Positions 1-7,802 of a stretch of DNA of 31,196 nucleotides are shown here, in pieces (position 1 is the first letter of the stretch; each line of letters opens with the position of its first letter). The stretch comes from an uncultured bacterium (GTDB lineage Bacteria; Cloacimonadota; Cloacimonadia; Cloacimonadales; Cloacimonadaceae), in the NCBI GenBank assembly GCA_937960795.1, contig CALGPA010000141.1, positions 1-31,196 of the forward strand. Direction: 5' to 3'. The notes under the pieces were generated by a model, which saw nothing but the letters and a program-made list of their open reading frames with translations, did no database searches and was not told the origin of the DNA. The position numbers and the translations under genes were made by a program.

Positions 1-21
1 CTAAGAACTACGAACTAAGAA
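1..21. repeat. Heptamer tandem repeat at left window edge
   Basis: Three consecutive 7-mers read CTAAGAA, CTACGAA, CTAAGAA, followed by a partial unit. The array touches the window edge, so its full length is unknown. It directly abuts the first copy of the hairpin repeat. It has no coding potential that I can support. Confidence 0.5.
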
Positions 22-25
22 CTCT

Positions 26-115
26 CTAAGTCCTTATTTTCTCACCGCTTGCACGTTCGACCGGTGAGCGACCGGTGAGGGGGGCATGAGATGCCCATAA
101 TTTTCAATCACTTAG
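26..115 (+). repeat. Intergenic hairpin repeat, copy 1
   Basis: This is the first of three related intergenic elements. The stem arms are 41-52 (CTCACCGCTTGC) and 68-79 (GCGACCGGTGAG), around a 15-nt loop, with one C/C mismatch and one G-T wobble. The 3' arm lies in a perfect tandem 11-mer (58-68 and 69-79, CGACCGGTGAG), so two alternative hairpins can form. A small perfect hairpin follows (GGGCAT 82-87, GAG, ATGCCC 91-96). CTAAGT at 26-31 can pair with ACTTAG at 110-115, giving a 90-nt element close to the 89 nt of copy 2. That outer pairing is short and could be chance. Confidence 0.65.
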
Positions 116-186
116 GAGGCTACCGTGGGACAATATCAGTCACCCAAACCCACTAGATCAGCACAGATCAGAATGAGCATTTCAAG

Positions 187-215
187 AAAAAAGGGCTGCA
201 AAAAGCAGCCCTTTT
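187..215 (-). terminator. Rho-independent terminator of the TPR lipoprotein gene
   Basis: A perfect 11-bp inverted repeat (189-199 and 205-215) with a 5-nt A loop, core GGGCTGC/GCAGCCC, is flanked by A and T tracts. Read on the minus strand it ends in six Ts and lies 22 nt after the stop of the TPR lipoprotein gene. The symmetric tracts would let it work in both directions. Confidence 0.9.
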
Positions 216-236
216 GATCTAAACTGGGGGATCTGA

Positions 237-1895
237 TTAGTAACCGGTAGTTTGAGTCACCAGGTTGTTCAGCACGGATATTCTATTGTTGATATCTGCC
301 AAGGTTTCCGGTTCTGTGGTCAATGAACGAGCGGTGGTGAGCTGTTGCACTGCACTACGGAAATGGGCATTTGCCGAATTTCTGGCGGCATCACGTTCCC
401 TGGAGAGGTTGGTAGCTTCTCTACCGACAGCTTCAGAAGCGCGTCTTTCCAGATCAGCAAAGCGGTTGTAATCATTAGTTCCGCGAGATTGGCTAATCGT
501 GCCAAGAATCACGTAGGGTTGATACAAGCTGGGATCTCTCTGGATAGTCTCGTTTGCGTTTCTTTCGGCCAATGTATTGTTATTTTGAGCGAGATAGATG
601 CTGGCGAGATTCAGGTATGCCATGGGATTTTCAGGATCGATTTGGATCAGGCGATTCATGGCGTCGACCGCTTTGTTGAAGTTCTGAGTCTTGACTGCCG
701 GGTCCGTCGCTTCGGTAGCTTGGCTTCTATAGAGGCTGACTACGTTTAAGTAGGCTTGGATATTGCTTGGATTGTTTTCGATCAGTCCTTCATAGCGAGA
801 GATGGCTTGGTCCATACGTCCGGCACGTTGATATGAGAGCGCCAGTCTTCTGGAGATGAGATCATTCTCAGGGAAGCTGTCATAGGCACTTTCCAGATAA
901 GGAATTGCATCAGCAAACTGCTGTTGATCATAGAGCAAGAATGCCAAGCGAGTTTTAACCAAGGGATTGTCCTCATCGATCTCAAGAGCGTTTTCAAAGG
1001 ACTCTCTGGCTTTGTTCATCTGCTCAGCTTCGGCATAGAGGTTTCCGATGGCGAGCCATAACTCCGCATCCTCATTTTGGGAAGCGATTCTTTCCATGAC
1101 ACCGATCCGTTTGAGATTCTCACCTGACTTTTCAAACATTTCGTTCATAAGAACCAAGGTTTGATTGTGCTGAGGTTCCAAATCAAGGGCTTTGTTAAAG
1201 TTTTCTTCAGCTAGGGCATAACGATCTGTGCGGTAGTATGTGGCGCCGAGATAGTAATATGCTTCCGCGCGGTCGGGATCTAGGCCGACTGCTGTGGTGA
1301 GCTGTCTTTCAGCTTCAGCATAGTTTCCGGCAGCATAGAAGTTTGTAGCAAAGTTATAGATCTTATCAACCTCAGTCGAGATGAATCTATCCAGCTCAGT
1401 CATCATTGATTTGTCAAGGGCTTCCCAGCGAGCTTCCTTGAGATTTGGAACGTTGAAGTTCACTTGGCGCAATTCACCGGTGAGAGTGCTGTAAAAGGTC
1501 ATTGCAATAGCAAAAAGGTCAGCACGAAGTGAGGAGATATTGCCGCTGATGACGACGTCTGCATTTAGCTCATCAGCTACTTCTTTGAGCTCATCGAGAT
1601 CCATGTCATCGACATCGCGAATGCCAAGCATATTGAATTCGGATGCGACATGTTCCATATTCATTAGGGTAAATTGGGGGTATTTGGAAAAAGCATATCC
1701 CAGATCACGAACTTCGAGAATCTTGCGGATGTTTCTGCTACGAGCATCCATGGTTTTGAGCGGCAAGATCGCTACGTCGGTGGGCACTCCGGTGAATTCT
1801 TCAATCGCTTCTGTAGGTTGTGGCAAGCCAGTATTTACTGAGCATGCTGCAATTAACAGCATGGCTATCATGGCTATCAGCAACAATCTGTTCAT
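237..1895 (-). CDS. TPR lipoprotein with N-terminal CsgG/TolB-N-like domain
   Basis: This 552-residue protein is a probable outer-membrane or periplasmic lipoprotein. Residues 1-17 form a lipoprotein signal with lipobox LIAAC (Cys18). Residues about 38-130 (VAILPL, then a stretch ending NADVVISGNISSL) resemble the CsgG/TolB-N alpha/beta fold found in lipoproteins that report or assemble at the outer membrane. From about residue 182 to 460 there are repeated TPR units such as AEAYYYLGATYYRTDRYALAEENFNKAL, split here as AEAYYYLGATYY and AEENFNKALDLEP. The C-terminus is helical and Ala/Arg rich. The start has a good Shine-Dalgarno (GGAGG, 5 nt before ATG). The gene has its own CTTGACA box upstream and a strong terminator downstream, so it is probably monocistronic. 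TPRs suggest protein-protein scaffolding; the partner is unknown. Confidence 0.85.
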   Translation of the reverse strand: MNRLLLIAMIAMLLIAACSVNTGLPQPTEAIEEFTGVPTDVAILPLKTMDARSRNIRKILEVRDLGYAFSKYPQFTLMNMEHVASEFNMLGIRDVDDMDLDELKEVADELNADVVISGNISSLRADLFAIAMTFYSTLTGELRQVNFNVPNLKEARWEALDKSMMTELDRFISTEVDKIYNFATNFYAAGNYAEAERQLTTAVGLDPDRAEAYYYLGATYYRTDRYALAEENFNKALDLEPQHNQTLVLMNEMFEKSGENLKRIGVMERIASQNEDAELWLAIGNLYAEAEQMNKARESFENALEIDEDNPLVKTRLAFLLYDQQQFADAIPYLESAYDSFPENDLISRRLALSYQRAGRMDQAISRYEGLIENNPSNIQAYLNVVSLYRSQATEATDPAVKTQNFNKAVDAMNRLIQIDPENPMAYLNLASIYLAQNNNTLAERNANETIQRDPSLYQPYVILGTISQSRGTNDYNRFADLERRASEAVGREATNLSRERDAARNSANAHFRSAVQQLTTARSLTTEPETLADINNRISVLNNLVTQTTGY

Positions 1896-2107
1896 TAGAT
1901 CCTCCAGGGTCTGAATATCATTTTTATATTTCTTTACAAGATTTTTGGTTTGCTCTATCTGTCAAGAAAAAGCTTAGTATTGAGCCGATGCTGAGCATCC
2001 ATGCCTAGATCCGAGGACACAAAGCTGAAGTGAGTTCCGTGGCCTGATAGCGATCGAGAGTGAGGATGATGATCAGCTGTTTTGGCTGCCAGAGACAGTA
2101 AGGCAGA
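1896..2107. other. Intergenic region upstream of the TPR lipoprotein gene
   Basis: It holds the promoter-like CTTGACA box of the TPR gene and a short perfect hairpin at 1987-1999 (GATGC, TGA, GCATC). I see no gene and no convincing terminator for birA, which ends at 2108. Confidence 0.4.
1960..1965 (-). promoter_or_regulatory. Putative -35 box (TTGACA) for the TPR lipoprotein gene
   Basis: A perfect TTGACA within CTTGACAG lies on the minus strand 64 nt before the ATG. No TATAAT-like -10 sits at 16-18 nt; an AT-rich stretch with TATAAA lies further down. The same CTTGACA word recurs before several genes in this window. Confidence 0.4.
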
Positions 2108-2830
2108 TCAATCTTTTGGGGCTCTGACGCTGAGGACAGAACCGCTGTGGAGATTCACGATCTCGCCCATGGGTTTTCTGATGATCAAAGCACCATGCAG
2201 GTCAATCCCCAAGATCTCAGCTTCAAAAGGTGTGGTGCCGACATCGATGATCGCAAGATGATTTCTGCCAAAAAGATGCTCATTGCAATAGGTGATGTAT
2301 GAAATGCTGTGAGAAAGCTGTTTTTTCCTGCCTTCGATGGCATTGATGAGATTGTGGCAAAGCTGTTCATTGGCGATCTGCGCATCCAAGATGCTTTTCA
2401 GCCCGATAGCGCCAAATTTACCAAGCTCAGAATCAATGTCATTGTTTGTATTGATCCCGATTCCGATGATGTATCTACCGGGTTGATGCTTGCAGAGAAT
2501 GCCGCCCAACTTGTGACCATCATACATAATATCGTTTGTCCACTTGATCTCAAGCTTGTCCTCCAGAGGAGCAAAGAGGCGGATCAACTCTTTGTGAATA
2601 CAGTGACCGACATAGAGAGCAAAAGATGGGACTACATCATAGGAGATGAGATCAAAAGTAAACCACAATCCACCCTTGGGAGACAGCCATTTCCTGTCTA
2701 TCCGTCCCATACCATCTTCCTGGGTAGCAGCACATACACAGAGCATTCCTTTGGTATACTCCTGCAGGCGTTTGTATTCCGCCATTGTGCTGTCAAGCTC
2801 GTCATAGAAAAAATAGGATCTTTCTTCCAC
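2108..2830 (-). CDS. birA: Biotin--[acetyl-CoA-carboxylase] ligase, short (BirA-type)
   Basis: The protein activates biotin with ATP and transfers it to a lysine of biotin carboxyl carrier domains in the cytoplasm. At 240 residues it has only the catalytic and C-terminal domains, with no N-terminal helix-turn-helix, so it is a monofunctional ligase rather than the repressor type. Visible motifs are DSTM (13-16), the biotinyl-AMP loop GMGRIDRKW with SPKGGLW (40-55), KWTNDI (96-101) with KLGGIL (107-112), and GIGINTN (123-129). The start codon is GTG (2830-2828) and overlaps the queA TAG by one base. It is the last gene of the long minus-strand run. Confidence 0.93.
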   Translation of the reverse strand: MEERSYFFYDELDSTMAEYKRLQEYTKGMLCVCAATQEDGMGRIDRKWLSPKGGLWFTFDLISYDVVPSFALYVGHCIHKELIRLFAPLEDKLEIKWTNDIMYDGHKLGGILCKHQPGRYIIGIGINTNNDIDSELGKFGAIGLKSILDAQIANEQLCHNLINAIEGRKKQLSHSISYITYCNEHLFGRNHLAIIDVGTTPFEAEILGIDLHGALIIRKPMGEIVNLHSGSVLSVRAPKD

Positions 2831-3870
2831 TACTCAATGAACATAGCATCGCCATAACTAAAGAAACGATAGCGCTCAGTTACAGCTTTTGCATATGCCT
2901 CCATTATAAATTCATAGCCCGCAAATGCCGAGATCATCATCAACAGAGTAGATTCCGGCAAATGAAAATTTGTGATCATGGCGTCCGGAACACCAAACCT
3001 ATAACCCGGATATATAAAGATCTCCGTCCAGCGATTTCCGTCAAGCAATTTGTTGCTATCCCAGAAGCTTTCCAGGGCTCTCACGGATGTCGTTCCGATG
3101 GCAATAACTCTTCTCCCCTCACGTTTGGCCTTATTTACAGCCTCAGCAGTGCTTGTGGAAATCTCGACACACTCACTATGCATTGTATGCTCGGAAATAT
3201 TATCTACTTTCACCGGTCTGAAGGTGCCGATGCCGACATGAAGGGTGACTTCGGCGAATAAAACTCCTCTTTTCTTTAGCTTCTCTATCAAATCTGAGCT
3301 AAAATGAAGACCCGCCGTAGGTGCGGCTACTGAGCCATTTTGCGTGGCATAGACTGTTTGATAGCGATTGCGGTCGCTGAGCTCATCCGGTCTGTCTATA
3401 TAAGGGGGAAGTGGAATGTGTCCGACGCGCTCTATCTCTTGCCAAAAATCACCCATCCACTCCAGATTAATGATTCGCATACCATCGTCATCATCTGGAT
3501 AGACAAAGCCCCTGAGATTGTCTGAAAAACTAAGCCATTGAGGTCTCTTGATGCGCTTTGCGGGATGCAACAGGCATTTCCATTGCTTCTCATTTGACGT
3601 AGGATGAAGCAGTAGCACCTCTATCTTGGTGCCATTGTCTTTGAAGCCAAACAGTCTGGCTGGAAAGACACGACTATTGTTTAGCACCAGGAGGTCACCC
3701 GGGATAAGCAGATCAGCAAGATCCCCAAAACTGCGGTGGAGGATCTCACCACTCTTCCGACACAGATGCATCAAACGAGATTCATCCCGATTTGGCAGAG
3801 GATATTGGGCGATCAGATCTTCAGGCAGATCGTAATAATATGCCTCTTTCAACAGAAGGTCTTTGGTCAT
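2830..3870 (-). CDS. queA: S-adenosylmethionine:tRNA ribosyltransferase-isomerase
   Basis: QueA transfers and isomerises the ribosyl moiety of SAM onto preQ1-modified tRNA to give epoxyqueuosine at the wobble base of GUN anticodons. The 346-residue length is normal. Recognised family features are the N-terminal YDLPEDLIAQYPL, the SRVFPARLFG region, GSVAAPTAGLHF, the HVGIGTFRPV stretch and the C-terminal TNFHLPESTLLM. The ATG overlaps the TAA of the DUF3108 gene by one base (TAATG), and the stop overlaps the birA GTG, indicating translational coupling. No other queuosine gene is in the window. Confidence 0.96.
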   Translation of the reverse strand: MTKDLLLKEAYYYDLPEDLIAQYPLPNRDESRLMHLCRKSGEILHRSFGDLADLLIPGDLLVLNNSRVFPARLFGFKDNGTKIEVLLLHPTSNEKQWKCLLHPAKRIKRPQWLSFSDNLRGFVYPDDDDGMRIINLEWMGDFWQEIERVGHIPLPPYIDRPDELSDRNRYQTVYATQNGSVAAPTAGLHFSSDLIEKLKKRGVLFAEVTLHVGIGTFRPVKVDNISEHTMHSECVEISTSTAEAVNKAKREGRRVIAIGTTSVRALESFWDSNKLLDGNRWTEIFIYPGYRFGVPDAMITNFHLPESTLLMMISAFAGYEFIMEAYAKAVTERYRFFSYGDAMFIE

Positions 3871-4622
3871 TATCTAAGTTTCAGGGGAACCTTTTCTGCG
3901 CTTACCAAGGTCGCTGTGAAGCTGCCAAAGCTTACCTTGCTCTCCAGCTTCAGCGGGATCTTGTACTCATCATTCGTCACCCAGATATATATGTTTCCGG
4001 TCTGTTTGAAGATGGCTTCGCCTTGCAATTGGGGTTCGATGACAAGGCATTCCACATCGCCAAAGATGCTCTTGATCCGTTCGGCTCGATGAACCAAGAC
4101 TTCGGTGGGCATATTCCTGCCATCAGCAGTGATATTTACCTGAACGCTCTCGCCTACCACTAAATCTTGATTGCGCACCCAATAGAAGGCGCTGAGGATG
4201 TCTTGAGAATCTATTGGCATGTCCATCTCAGAATTGTTGAAGCGACTCTCTCCAAATGACCATCTCTGATATGTGGTCTTCCCACGGGGATGATCGTAGA
4301 TATGGACGCGATGTTGACGATAGCGTCCTTCCTGCAGATTCTTGGCAAATTTGTATGGCAGGAGGGATTCTTTGTCCCACCAGGATTCTACACGATCGCG
4401 GACACGGAAGAACTTATCGAAGAACGAGTGAGTTCGAGCATTTGTGCTCAGATACCATACGGGCGCTCCTTGATAGACCGAGGTTCGAGCTTCGAGGGTG
4501 GCCTCAGCCGCGCTGATGATGCCGTATTTCACATTGAATGTCAGCTTTTCTCCATCCATAAAGGCTTGGGCATGTAGGCTTGCTGCTATGAGCAGTAGTA
4601 GAATCAGGGTCGTGCGTTTCAT
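3870..4622 (-). CDS. DUF3108 domain secreted protein
   Basis: The 250-residue protein has a signal peptide (residues 1-20, ending LHAQA) and then the DUF3108 signature FMDGEKLTFNVKYG, followed by repeated beta-strand segments. It is predicted to be periplasmic or outer-membrane associated. The function of DUF3108 is not firmly established; members are usually single-domain periplasmic proteins. The start is supported by GGAGG six nt before ATG and overlaps the SDR stop as ATGA. It lies between an SDR oxidoreductase and queA in a tightly packed run. Confidence 0.85.
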   Translation of the reverse strand: MKRTTLILLLLIAASLHAQAFMDGEKLTFNVKYGIISAAEATLEARTSVYQGAPVWYLSTNARTHSFFDKFFRVRDRVESWWDKESLLPYKFAKNLQEGRYRQHRVHIYDHPRGKTTYQRWSFGESRFNNSEMDMPIDSQDILSAFYWVRNQDLVVGESVQVNITADGRNMPTEVLVHRAERIKSIFGDVECLVIEPQLQGEAIFKQTGNIYIWVTNDEYKIPLKLESKVSFGSFTATLVSAEKVPLKLR

Positions 4623-5338
4623 AATTTTCCTCCGGTCAGGAAGATCTCTTCTCCGCAGATGGTTCTTACATCTGCCGAGATTAGAAAATCTGCCACTTGT
4701 TTGATCTCGGCTCTTGAGACAAGCTTTTCTGAAGCCGAGTCAGCTTTGTGTTTTGCAAAATATGCTTTCCGAAATTCCAGATAGGATCCGCGAAAATCCT
4801 CTTCCAGCACAGTATCAACAGGGCCTGGAGCAATGCAATTGACCAGGACATTATGCTTGGCATTCTCAAGCGCAGCACTCTTTGCAAGATTTGCGATTGC
4901 AGCCTTTGAAGCAGCATATGCAGAACCATTTGCCAGCCCGCTGCGGGTCACATCTGAGCTGAAGAGTACTATTCTGCCAAAACTCTGTTTTCTCATCCTG
5001 GGGAGCATCACTCTTAGGAGATTGTAGCAGGGATAAAAGTTCTCGTCAAAGACTTTCTTAAAAACTTCGGGATCAGTGTCCGCCAAAGCTTGAGCATCTT
5101 CACTGCGGATGGCGGCACAATGGATCATGGAACCAATCTCACTCTTTATACTAGTCATGAGCTTGTTTACCTGCACAAAATCTCTGAGGTCTACACAGTG
5201 CTTTTCGGAAGCCATGCTTTTTATGCGTTGGGTCTTTTCATGATACAAAAGAATCAGCTCATAGCCTTCCTTCTCATATTGGTCGGCCAAAAAACTGCCA
5301 ATCTGGGAATTGGCTCCTGAAATCAATATCTTCTTCAT
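4619..5338 (-). CDS. SDR family oxidoreductase (FabG-like)
   Basis: This 239-residue short-chain dehydrogenase/reductase is probably cytoplasmic and NAD(P)(H)-dependent. The nucleotide-binding motif is a variant, GANSQIG (8-14), instead of the usual TGxxxGIG. Also visible are the HCAA variant of NNAG (73-76), Asn100, Ser127/Ser128 and the catalytic Tyr141-x3-Lys145 (YAASK), then the IAPGPVDT segment typical of FabG-like enzymes. The substrate cannot be assigned. The start overlaps the coaBC stop as ATGA with AGGAG just upstream. It is embedded in the cofactor/tRNA-modification part of the run. Confidence 0.88.
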   Translation of the reverse strand: MKKILISGANSQIGSFLADQYEKEGYELILLYHEKTQRIKSMASEKHCVDLRDFVQVNKLMTSIKSEIGSMIHCAAIRSEDAQALADTDPEVFKKVFDENFYPCYNLLRVMLPRMRKQSFGRIVLFSSDVTRSGLANGSAYAASKAAIANLAKSAALENAKHNVLVNCIAPGPVDTVLEEDFRGSYLEFRKAYFAKHKADSASEKLVSRAEIKQVADFLISADVRTICGEEIFLTGGKL

Positions 5339-6501
5339 ATACTCCTAACCGCATCAATGATATGGTGTGACAAATCAAACTTGTCCCCTTCGAGCTTCAT
5401 CAGCTCTCCGGATTTATCAATAAGACTAATGGAGTTTGTATCTTTCCCGGCATTATCCAAGTGATTGGCTATTATCAAGTCGAGATTCTTTTTGCATAGC
5501 TTCGTTTTGGCATGTTCAAGCAAGTCATCTGTCTCTGCAGCAAAACCGATTAGGAGCTGATGCGCCGGTTTGACACGCCCCAGCTCATACAATATATCAG
5601 GAGTTGCGGTCAATTTGAGGCTCAGATCACTACCTTTCTTGATCTTATGGCTATGCTGAATTGCCGGCTTGTAGTCCGACACCGCTGCACACTTGAAGAT
5701 CCAATCCATCTGCGCTGCACGACAAAGCACGGCATCATGCATCTGCTCGACAGTCGGCGCATAAACTGCCTCGCTCAGATAATAGGGAATCTCTTCTGAA
5801 ACTGCACCATAGACCAAGCTCACCTCAGCTCCCCTGATCGCCAATGCCCTAGCCAGAGCTATTCCCATCTTCCCTGAGGACTTGTTTGTGATCATCCTCA
5901 TGGGATCTATCTGCTCGACAGTGGCCCCGGCTGTGACCATAACTTTCTTGCCGACAAGATCCCTTGACTTCACAAGATAGCTGCGAATGGCATAGATAAT
6001 CTCGGTGTTTGGAGGATATTTGCCCTTCCCCTCATAAGCACAAGCAAGCATGCCGACAACGGGCTCCATGAGATGATGTCCACGCTGCCGTAACTGATCC
6101 ATATTGGCTTGAGTGACGGGATTGTGATACATGTTTACATTCATCGCGGGGATCCACAAGATGGGCTTGGTGTGCGCCAAAAGAGTCGCCGTCAAGAGAT
6201 TGTCTGCAAGTCCATTTGCAGCCTTGGCAATCGTATTTGCGGTAGCCGGTGCTACGACCATCAAATCAGCCCAATCCGCAAGGCTAATGTGCGGTATGGG
6301 GTCATTGTCCTCCCAAAAAGATACATGCGTCGAAGAATGTGTGATAGCTTCAAAATTGACCCGGCTGACAAAATGTAAAGCATCTTCTGTCAGGATGGTC
6401 TTGACCTGATAGCCTGCCTTATATAGCTGACTGGCAAGATCAATTGCCTTATATGCCGCAATCCCACCCGTGACGCAAAGAAGAATCTTTTGATTCTGCA
6501 T
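5335..6501 (-). CDS. coaBC: Bifunctional phosphopantothenoylcysteine decarboxylase / phosphopantothenate--cysteine ligase
   Basis: The enzyme makes 4'-phosphopantetheine for coenzyme A by two steps: CoaB joins cysteine to phosphopantothenate and CoaC decarboxylates the product with FMN. The CoaC domain (1-180) shows the flavin-binding start LLCVTGGIAAYK, the active-site His71 (PHISLADW), PAMNVNMY (118-125) and the lid cysteine Cys154 in GMLACAYEGKGK. The CoaB domain (183-388) shows VTAGATVEQIDP (189-200), TNKSSGKMG (205-213) and FKCAAVSDYKP. The 388-residue length is normal. Its ATG overlaps the previous stop by one base (TGATG). Confidence 0.96.
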   Translation of the reverse strand: MQNQKILLCVTGGIAAYKAIDLASQLYKAGYQVKTILTEDALHFVSRVNFEAITHSSTHVSFWEDNDPIPHISLADWADLMVVAPATANTIAKAANGLADNLLTATLLAHTKPILWIPAMNVNMYHNPVTQANMDQLRQRGHHLMEPVVGMLACAYEGKGKYPPNTEIIYAIRSYLVKSRDLVGKKVMVTAGATVEQIDPMRMITNKSSGKMGIALARALAIRGAEVSLVYGAVSEEIPYYLSEAVYAPTVEQMHDAVLCRAAQMDWIFKCAAVSDYKPAIQHSHKIKKGSDLSLKLTATPDILYELGRVKPAHQLLIGFAAETDDLLEHAKTKLCKKNLDLIIANHLDNAGKDTNSISLIDKSGELMKLEGDKFDLSHHIIDAVRSI

Positions 6502-7148
6502 CAGAACTTCACCGATAGCTTTAACATTGGGGCTTTATCCACGATGTCCACCGACAAGTCGCTACGCCGCTGTTGGGAGTGATAGCGCAAGACGTCAATG
6601 CCGCTGACTAAGTGATTGAGGATGATTACTCCCACGACGAGCTTCCCGTAGGACTGAAGATCCTGTGAGTCGTTTCTCAGACGGTTGTACTCAGCTCGGC
6701 TTGCTGCGCTGTCCCAAGACCAATATTGATCATCTCCGTATGCGTGTTCATCGATGTAGAGCTGTTGCGCTTCCGGATCATCAGGGAACAAGCTAAGAGC
6801 ATCTCGGCGAATAGTCGCATTGTAGCCATCAGCGTCAAATCCGCTGCTTTGATATACTCCTAGGTTCTTTAGAAAACTGCTATCATAATCTGCGGGATAC
6901 AGCTGCGCGTGTTTCAGAGCGTATGTATAAGATTCTTCCATGAGATTGTCACTCTCGCGCGACAGATAGAGAGACGTCCCGATAAGAGCCGCTTCTGCTG
7001 CCAGCATTGCATATCCATAGCTATTGCCATTTGTGATCTGCGTGTACCCCGGCACAGCTAACGAAAACAGGAAGTCCTTGCCCTGAGCACACAATGATCC
7101 TGCCATGAGCAAGACCAATACCAGAATCATATATTTCTTGATGCTCAT
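6501..7148 (-). CDS. Envelope protein C of a tandem triplet (DUF5683-like)
   Basis: The 215-residue protein has a signal peptide (1-21, ending SLCAQ). It shares an architecture with the two genes upstream: mature N-terminus with AVPGYTQ (a PG motif), a hydrophobic segment (YAMLAAEAALIGTSLYL), a polar D/Y-rich middle, then a second hydrophobic segment ending in NHLVSGIDVLR, and a short basic or beta-like C-terminus ending in Phe. The PG-motif/hydrophobic arrangement recalls DUF5683 proteins of Bacteroidota, but the assignment is tentative. The ATG directly follows the preceding TAG. Function unknown; envelope location inferred. Confidence 0.7.
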   Translation of the reverse strand: MSIKKYMILVLVLLMAGSLCAQGKDFLFSLAVPGYTQITNGNSYGYAMLAAEAALIGTSLYLSRESDNLMEESYTYALKHAQLYPADYDSSFLKNLGVYQSSGFDADGYNATIRRDALSLFPDDPEAQQLYIDEHAYGDDQYWSWDSAASRAEYNRLRNDSQDLQSYGKLVVGVIILNHLVSGIDVLRYHSQQRRSDLSVDIVDKAPMLKLSVKF

Positions 7149-7802
7149 CTAAAACCTCATTTGATAATTGATCGTCATACCATCCAAGCCCATGGGCGCT
7201 GCATATACTGTCATGTCGCGAGTTATAAGCGCCGTGTCAACCATGCTTATGGCACGATTTAGCAGCAAGATCCCCAGTGCTAGATTGTGGTTTATCGAGA
7301 GCTTCTGATGCTTCCGGCGTATCTCGCGGTAGTTCCTAAAGTGCATTTCGGATTGCCATTCCCAGGATTCATCGCCGCTATATGTGTTTGCAGCCATGTA
7401 ATCATGATATGCCTGCTCATCGTTGAGATAGATAAAGAAGTAGTTCCGAGCCTGCATGTCTTGGAAGTCGTTAAACTCATCGCTACTAACATAGTTTTGT
7501 ACTACCTGATAGTGTCGATCAGGCATTCCAAGCGGCACTCCTGCGTAATGATGGGCATAGTTCATGTAGGAATCTTTTTGAAGATCCATGTCGCTGCCTG
7601 TCTTTAAAAAACCATATCCCGCTAGAATCTCCGAACTCAATAGAGCAAGGCCACGATTTGTCTTGCCTAGGGCAAGCTCTCCACTACCCGGCACCAAGGC
7701 ACTCATCCCGATGTAAAGCAATCTTGACTGAGCACTTAATCCCATAACAGACATGGTCAAAACAAAGAGAAGCAGCAGTGAACGAAGATGGCGGCACAAC
7801 AT
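7149..7802 (-). CDS. Envelope protein B of a tandem triplet (DUF5683-like)
   Basis: This is the middle member, about 217 residues, with a signal peptide ending at LSAQ. It has the shared motifs: ALVPGSGELALGKTNRGLA near the mature N-terminus, a hydrophobic stretch, the D/Y/W-rich middle (YSGDESWEWQSEMHFRNYR compares with the QYWSWDSAASRAEYNRLR of gene C), then NRAISMVDTALITRD matching NHLVSGIDVLR in gene C, and a terminal Phe. A TTG lies one codon upstream, but the ATG at 7802 is preferred because it overlaps the TGA of gene A (TGATG) and follows GGAG six nt upstream. Function unknown. Confidence 0.7.
   Translation of the reverse strand: MLCRHLRSLLLLFVLTMSVMGLSAQSRLLYIGMSALVPGSGELALGKTNRGLALLSSEILAGYGFLKTGSDMDLQKDSYMNYAHHYAGVPLGMPDRHYQVVQNYVSSDEFNDFQDMQARNYFFIYLNDEQAYHDYMAANTYSGDESWEWQSEMHFRNYREIRRKHQKLSINHNLALGILLLNRAISMVDTALITRDMTVYAAPMGLDGMTINYQMRF

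Noticed and set aside
1474..1484. TCACCGGTGA palindrome inside the TPR lipoprotein gene, similar to the arm of the hairpin repeat
   Set aside because: Short, within coding sequence, and lacks the leader and the paired arm of the repeat family.
2309..2857. 182-codon plus-strand frame opposite birA (and similar long frames opposite queA, the SBP gene and the transporter)
   Set aside because: These are antisense shadows of strongly supported genes; none has family motifs or a ribosome-binding site.
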